Assembly (NCBI GenBank): GCA_039566865.1 | Contig: CM076949.1 | Span: 23,226,501 to 23,290,500, forward strand | Length of the DNA: 64,000 nt | Direction of reading: 5' to 3' | Source: Aurelia coerulea | Lineage: Eukaryota > Cnidaria > Scyphozoa > Semaeostomeae > Ulmaridae | Shown here: one piece after another, positions 60,701-64,000 of the stretch | How positions within the stretch are numbered: the stretch's first letter is position 1 | Layout of the letters: every line of letters begins with the position of its first letter | The notes under the pieces: model-generated | Database searches by the model: none | What the model saw: only the letters and a program-made list of their open reading frames with translations | What the model was told of the DNA's origin: nothing | Position numbers and translations under genes: made by a program

Positions 60701-63700
60701 TCATTTCAGTTCATGTTCTTTTTATTCCTAGGAACTCACTACAGTTTCGCAATAGGAGAAAGTCTATAGAAGGAAAAGTCATTTATTCGGTGAGTGTCGT
60801 TTCTTTGTTTTGCTTCGAAGCCAATGTTGAGAATTTTTAGAAATTTTCAAATTTTCCCATATAGCGATATCCTAGAATCTGATATCTGCCATAACCACTG
60901 ATCATTAAAGGCCAACTTTGAGATGGGGGGGGGGGGGAGGGTGGAGCAAGTTGCTTTCTCAAAATACCCAGTGACACTGAAGGTTTTCCGTAAACTTCAG
61001 CGCCTACATTGACCCTGGGGCCCGTCAGGTCATTTTGTTATTTGATTGGCTCTTTTCAAAGCAAAAGAAATTTCTCACCTTCAAAACCTAGCATTCAGTT
61101 GAAATGAAGAACATTCAAATGACTTTGGTTATAACAATGAGCAGGTGTGCATAAACATGGGAATGTGGGAACAAAGTTCCCAGGCAGCTTTTTCCAAAGC
61201 AATATTTTGCAGGCAGTTTTTCTAAAATAGTTTTTGATGAAATGTAATTGCAGTAAGATGATGAATAATAGCAAACAAATGGTACAAATTGCTTATGTTC
61301 TGCTGTTGAATATATGATTAATCGTTTCGTTGCTCCATGTAAAAACTGTTTGATACCTGCATTACTACTGGTTCTGGTAATAGGCTTTTCTACCCTACAA
61401 AATTACAAAATTGATATGCAGGCAGGTTTTCAGAGAATTTCTACCGCTCCCAGGCAGGTTTGAACATTATGCACGCCTGACAATGAGTTGTGTTCGAACC
61501 ATGGAACATACATTTTGAATGTTGAATATGGGATTCTGAAAGGACCTGCTTTCTGCCAAATTACGTTAATTATTCCAATCAAAACCGATCCCAAAGGTAT
61601 CTGTTGAAGTCTAGCCTCCTACTGACAAAACAGACCCTTGGGAATGAGGTTGCTTTTGTCAAGGATTGTAGGCACCAAAAAGGATGTTTTATGTTAAAAT
61701 CTGGATGAAAGTAAATCGCCCTTTTTAAGGTTTTTGCATAGTTGTGTACTTTTGCAATATGAAAGGTTGAGTGAGATAATGGATTAGTGAGATAATGGAT
61801 TAGTTTCCTGTAGCATTTGGTAAAATGGGTGTGTATATATTTTATTTTAATTGTTTATTATTTATTTTTCTATATTTTCTACTAAAACTGCACGTCCTCC
61901 CCCACATTCATGATTTCGGCCTTACTAAATTATACTTTATCCATGATCACACTAACATCTGTTGATTTTTTTTTGCAACCACCTCTAAGGGGACCATTAG
62001 GGAAATAACGTCAACTCGACCTTTTAATGCTATCCTTGCCACTTTAATTAGGGGTGATTTTAACTTGTATTGATCAATGCTGTTTTTATGTAAATTGTAT
62101 TGTATCTTTTTTATTATGATTTAAATTTTGTAAATCTTTACTTTTGTGGCAAATGTTAACATACATACATACATACATACATATTTTAATTGTAGCAAAT
62201 GATACATACCTAGACTGATTGGAAGTTCGTAGTTATTGCTATTGATAGGCTGATGGACGCTATAACTACGACTCATGGACTTTCACATTGAAAATTGGGA
62301 CGAAATTGTTTTCCTCGATTTCATGTCCGATATGGAAACCATAGCAACGCTGTATGAAAAGGCGACTAATGGCGGTGGGCCTAAATTGTCAGCTCAATCG
62401 TCAGATAATAAAACGCCTCAAAATTCAAGTTTTGAGTGACGTTAGCAATGAACAAAAGCCACAAGTATTCGCATGAATGTTTGTTTAACATAAGAATTAA
62501 CAAACCTTTCAGTTTCAACAAGAATTTCTTCATTTTGAAGGCAATCTTCATCTAGCAATAGTGCACGCCAACACGCACGGCTCCTGAAATTCTCCAACTA
62601 CCGAAAAGAGGCCATTAACCTCGTTTCCAAGGGCACAGAAAAATCTGTGCGCCCATTGTTTATTTTCGTCCCACTTTTTTATGTGAAAGTCCATAAGTCC
62701 CAGTTTGAGCAAAAATATATATTGTTGTTGTTGTTGTCATTGCTGTTGCTGTTGTTGTTGCGATAACTGGGACTATTTCGTGAGTCTAATACATACCTAT
62801 AATTAAGTGAATATTTTTCAACAGGTGACATCGATTTTCAAGGAAGGACAGTCAGTTCACCAGGATGTGGATTACGCATATCTCCATAAACAGAAGTTGG
62901 GCCGTGGTACTCATGGTGATGTTTATAGGGTGTGGTTGTATCACCTAATGAAAGAGGTTGAGGCTGACATTGTTGTCAAAGAGGTATTTGAATATTTACA
63001 TACTTTTAAACCAAATGACCTGAGGAAAACTGTTATCAAAAATAAATTGATTGGTTCAAAAGAGTGATTCAAATGTCATTTCATATTGGGTGAGTCAAAT
63101 AACAACGCCTAGCTTTTGAAAAAATACTGCTCCTTGATTATCAAAGCAATGATATTGGAAACTGGTTTGTTTCATTATTGCTGATATGTTCAATTAGATT
63201 CAGTAACTTACCCAGCTTTGATTGGTCATCCCGTGGTTATGGAGGTTTCTGCAGAAAATTCCTTTCAATATCCTGCACAAACGAATGAAAATGACGCTCA
63301 ACATTTCCTTGGTTTTGCTTCCTAATGATAATGACACTTGACAGTATTCATGTATTGTGTCCTCTTGGGAGAATGGAGTCCCCCTTAATAAGTTATTCAT
63401 ACCAGGGGGGAGACTTTTTTATTCCTCCCAAGAGGATAGCATGTGCTAAAGCGTGTTCAAGTCATTGCTGTAAGGTAGTAATATTTCGGGAATTTGTTCG
63501 TAATTTTAGCACGTGTTTAAGGTTTCTCAAAAGGACTTTCTTGTCAAATCTAAACTGCCTAAAGTGCCTGATTTCAGCCAAGGAAAATTCTAAAAATAAT
63601 TGAACGTGCTGGCTTTTCAATCAAATATTGGAAAATATCATTGCTTATAAATTTAGGGAGCAATATAGCCTTTAAAACGGGGGTATTTTTTCTGACTAAC

Positions 63701-64000
63701 TTACCCAGTAGAGTAAAGCGATTCATTCATTCATTTATTCATTCATTACTGACTTTATTTTGAGTAGGGTGCAAAGATTTCTAGCTATTTCAAGCTAACT
63801 TAGGCCTACCATGCATGCTGCATCCAGGCATGGGAACCCTAGTTTAACTTCCCTTCCAAAGGACTACAAAGTGAGTTGCTTGGTCAAATATGATGGATCA
63901 TTTTCGTTCTTTGCTCTTTAGGTCAAGTATGACCCAGAAGATGAAGCCAGAATTCATCAAGTAATAAGGTGCGACCATCCTAACTTGCTTGGTGCACTGA
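48759..64000 (+). CDS. TAZ-type zinc finger / protein kinase fusion protein, 5' part (runs off the window)
   Basis: Exons: 48759-48984, 50502-51019, 52652-52726, 55283-55357, 59826-59971, 60732-60789, 62825-62983, 63922-64000 and beyond. All splice sites are GT-AG and the phases agree; 445 residues are encoded so far. Residues 1-100 are Ser/acid-rich. About 120-140 is Lys/Arg-rich (RRKNKKKKKKRSKK), a likely nuclear signal. About 205-211 is an acidic stretch. Residues 278-343 are Cys/His-rich, with H305-C309-C316-C319 and H329-C333-C338-C343 spaced as in TAZ fingers and ending CQVPGCEFYR. The kinase N-lobe has glycine loop LGRGTHGDVYRV (391-402), Lys418 in VVKEVKYD, then a helix-C-like region. 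VDYAYLHKQKLGRG recalls the MAP3K14 (NIK) entry into its kinase domain, and NIK also has a basic nuclear signal, but I cannot assign the family. An in-frame TAG at 48699 precedes the ATG. Confidence 0.88.
48985..50501 (+). other. Intron 1 of the zinc-finger kinase gene
   Basis: It contains a small inverted repeat (CTATTCCTAATCGGGAGTC with GACTCCCAATTAGGAATAA, about 49302-49350) and the family C MITE at 49708-50127. Nothing else was recognised. Confidence 0.6.
49708..50127 (-). mobile_element. TA-flanked MITE, family C, copy 2
   Basis: Inverted relative to 22846-23261 and very similar along its length. The ends CACGTTTTTTTATATAAGAA and TTCTTATAAAAAAAACGTG are flanked by TA on both sides. Confidence 0.9.
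51887..52505. mobile_element. Mutator-like foldback with 9-bp duplication
   Basis: The ends AACAAGGACAGATAATGTTA and TAACATTATCTGTCCTTGTT are exact complements, and the arms pair for about 300 bp each. TTCACAACC lies directly on both sides (51878-51886 and 52506-52514). Long inverted repeats with a 9-bp duplication are typical of Mutator-like elements. It is 619 bp with no transposase, in intron 2 of the kinase gene. Confidence 0.88.
52817..53401. mobile_element. Mariner-like MITE or foldback, TA flanked
   Basis: The ends CAGGATGTCTCAAAGAATTG and TTTTTTGGACACCCTG lie between TA dinucleotides. The subterminal blocks TTGCCTGAAGATTG and CAATCTTCAGGCAA pair. The 90-codon open frame at 52768-53040 is part of it. 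Confidence 0.8.
53465..54290. repeat. Foldback element carrying a nested family C MITE
   Basis: The left part has ATAAGTCCTTGAATAAGCCC and the right part the inverted GGGCTTATTTGAGGACTTGC. Between them sits the TA-flanked MITE at 53687-54102. The outer element was therefore present first. Confidence 0.7.
53687..54102 (+). mobile_element. TA-flanked MITE, family C, copy 3
   Basis: The ends CACATGTTTTTATAAGAAAC and TTTCTTACAAAAAACTTG lie between TA dinucleotides. It is more diverged than copies 1 and 2 but collinear along its length. Confidence 0.85.
55421..58380. repeat. Large palindrome, ~1.1-1.2 kb arms
   Basis: The left arm starts AAACATAAGATCCTTTTGGA at 55421 and the right arm ends TCCAAAAGGATCTTATGTTT at 58380, exact complements. 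The arms run to about 56525 and from about 57165, leaving a spacer of roughly 640 bp. Both inner ends carry TAGATTACAAAGTTGGACTT or its complement and a TTTC/GAAA microsatellite. Arm similarity is high but not perfect. It lies in intron 4 of the kinase gene, and no transposase was recognised. Confidence 0.88.
57701..57879. mobile_element. 179-bp inverted-repeat insertion in the right arm of the palindrome
   Basis: The ends AGACCTTTTAGCTATTC and GAATAGCAAAAAGGTCT are inverted. AT flanks both sides, and the uninterrupted left arm (56 kb) shows the empty site CAAACAATGGCGCC after complementing. A related sequence starts at 22734 (AGACCTTTTGGCTATTCTAC). Confidence 0.8.
58521..58814 (+). mobile_element. 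tRNA-derived SINE
   Basis: The A box TGGCCGAGTGG (58550-58560) and B box GGTTCGAATCC (58602-58612) have tRNA spacing of the Ser/Leu type. The anticodon loop reads CTCGTAA, but the anticodon stem does not pair well and there is no acceptor stem match, so this is not a working tRNA. About 200 bp of unrelated body follows, ending in TACC repeats. A 20-bp piece of the head is duplicated just before it. Confidence 0.8.
58960..59460 (-). mobile_element. LINE 3' end: RT protein C-terminus and TTGAA tail
   Basis: On the minus strand the frame reads HKYETRQRKDYKICRTRKHW, then LKNKGARLWNNIPDKIKL and SFSNEIKNVRLLQYQ, with the stop at 59224-59226. GARLWN-IP-IK with a following SF motif is the usual end of CR1/L2-type RT proteins. 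The 3' UTR ends in TTGAA repeats near 58960. A decayed relative is at 8110-8580. Confidence 0.75.
60149..60317. mobile_element. hAT-like MITE, 169 bp
   Basis: The ends CAGGGACGTAGGAAG and (complement) CAGAGACATAGGAACC are inverted. The flanks GCTAAAGG (60141-60148) and GCTAAAGA (60318-60325) are an 8-bp duplication with one mismatch. The body consists of AAAGGGGCACTT-type repeats. It lies in intron 5 of the kinase gene. Confidence 0.85.
60961..61650. repeat. Foldback element, second copy of the 1146-1515 type, with nested hAT MITE
   Basis: Collinear with 1146-1515: CCCAGTGAC followed by TGAAGGTTTTCC, GAAGAACATTCAAATG and GTGTTCGAACCATGGA occur in the same order. It is interrupted at 61142-61479 by an inserted MITE. 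Confidence 0.8.
61142..61479. mobile_element. hAT-like MITE, 338 bp, with empty site visible elsewhere
   Basis: The ends CAGGTGTGCATAA and TTATGCACGCCTG are inverted, with one mismatch. ACAATGAG is exactly duplicated (61134-61141 and 61480-61487). The related repeat near 1320 has only one, slightly diverged copy of this site, confirming the insertion. Confidence 0.92.
61985..62186 (+). mobile_element. LINE 3' tail with CATA repeats
   Basis: CGACCTTTTAATGCTATCCT, then ATTAGGGGTGATTTTAACTT and TGGCAAATGTTAACATACAT, ending in five to six CATA units. The same tail occurs at 47937-48150 (minus) and in part at 940-1100. Confidence 0.65.
63085..63710. repeat. Foldback family B copy
   Basis: The two arms pair around a centre with TCCTCTTGGGAGAATGGA and TTCCTCCCAAGAGGATA. 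The outer blocks include CAAAGCAATGATATTGGAAA and AAAATATCATTGCTTATAA. It lies in intron 7 of the kinase gene. Confidence 0.75.
63718..63878 (-). mobile_element. SINE 3' part, same family as 26295-26575
   Basis: On the minus strand CAACTCACTTTGTAGTCCTT, then GGGTTCCCATGCCTGGATGC and GGCCTAAGTTAGCTT match the body of the 5S-headed SINE in order. The tail is GAATGAATAAATGAATGAAT. The 5S-like head is missing, so this copy is 5'-truncated. Confidence 0.7.

Overview
The window is animal nuclear DNA: AT-rich, single-copy metazoan genes broken into many short exons by GT-AG introns, separated and filled by small transposons. Gene content, compact introns and the repeat mix (CR1/L2-type LINE tails, hAT-like, Tc1/mariner-like and long-inverted-repeat MITEs, tRNA- and 5S-derived SINEs) suit an early-branching invertebrate, most likely a cnidarian such as a coral or sea anemone. 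That placement is inference.

Four protein genes lie on the + strand, in order. (1) The 3' end of a 14-3-3 epsilon gene (exons 1544-1887 and 3348-3412). (2) A complete 15-exon GGNBP2 orthologue (9223-29171; 703 residues; one GC-AG intron). (3) A complete 11-exon short-chain acyl-CoA dehydrogenase gene, ACADS (31053-43378; 426 residues). (4) The 5' part of a gene running off the right edge (48759-64000; eight exons, 445 residues so far) that joins a lysine-rich N-terminal region, a TAZ-type zinc finger and the N-lobe of a protein kinase. All exon joins were rebuilt by hand from splice sites and keep one reading frame. I see no functional link among the four; they look like ordinary neighbours.

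Everything else is intron or intergenic DNA dominated by mobile-element relics. Many have readable ends and target-site duplications: TA-flanked MITEs (4688-5112, 14789-15541, 22846-23261, 23695-23926, 49708-50127, 52817-53401, 53687-54102); 8-bp-flanked hAT-like elements (10298-10828, 29351-29842, 35187-35607, 60149-60317, 61142-61479); an odd 8-bp-flanked family whose ends are CCCGGGGG (19358-19680, 27306-27598, 30295-30631); a Mutator-like foldback with 9-bp duplications (51887-52505); a nested insertion (40584-41001); two near-perfect hairpins (28724-28913, 41699-41960); and a ~3 kb palindrome (55421-58380).

The least familiar items are the TAZ-finger/kinase fusion gene, the CCCGGGGG-ended family, a 303-bp element built from CCTTGTA repeats and shared by introns of two genes, and a SINE whose head is 5S rRNA-like.
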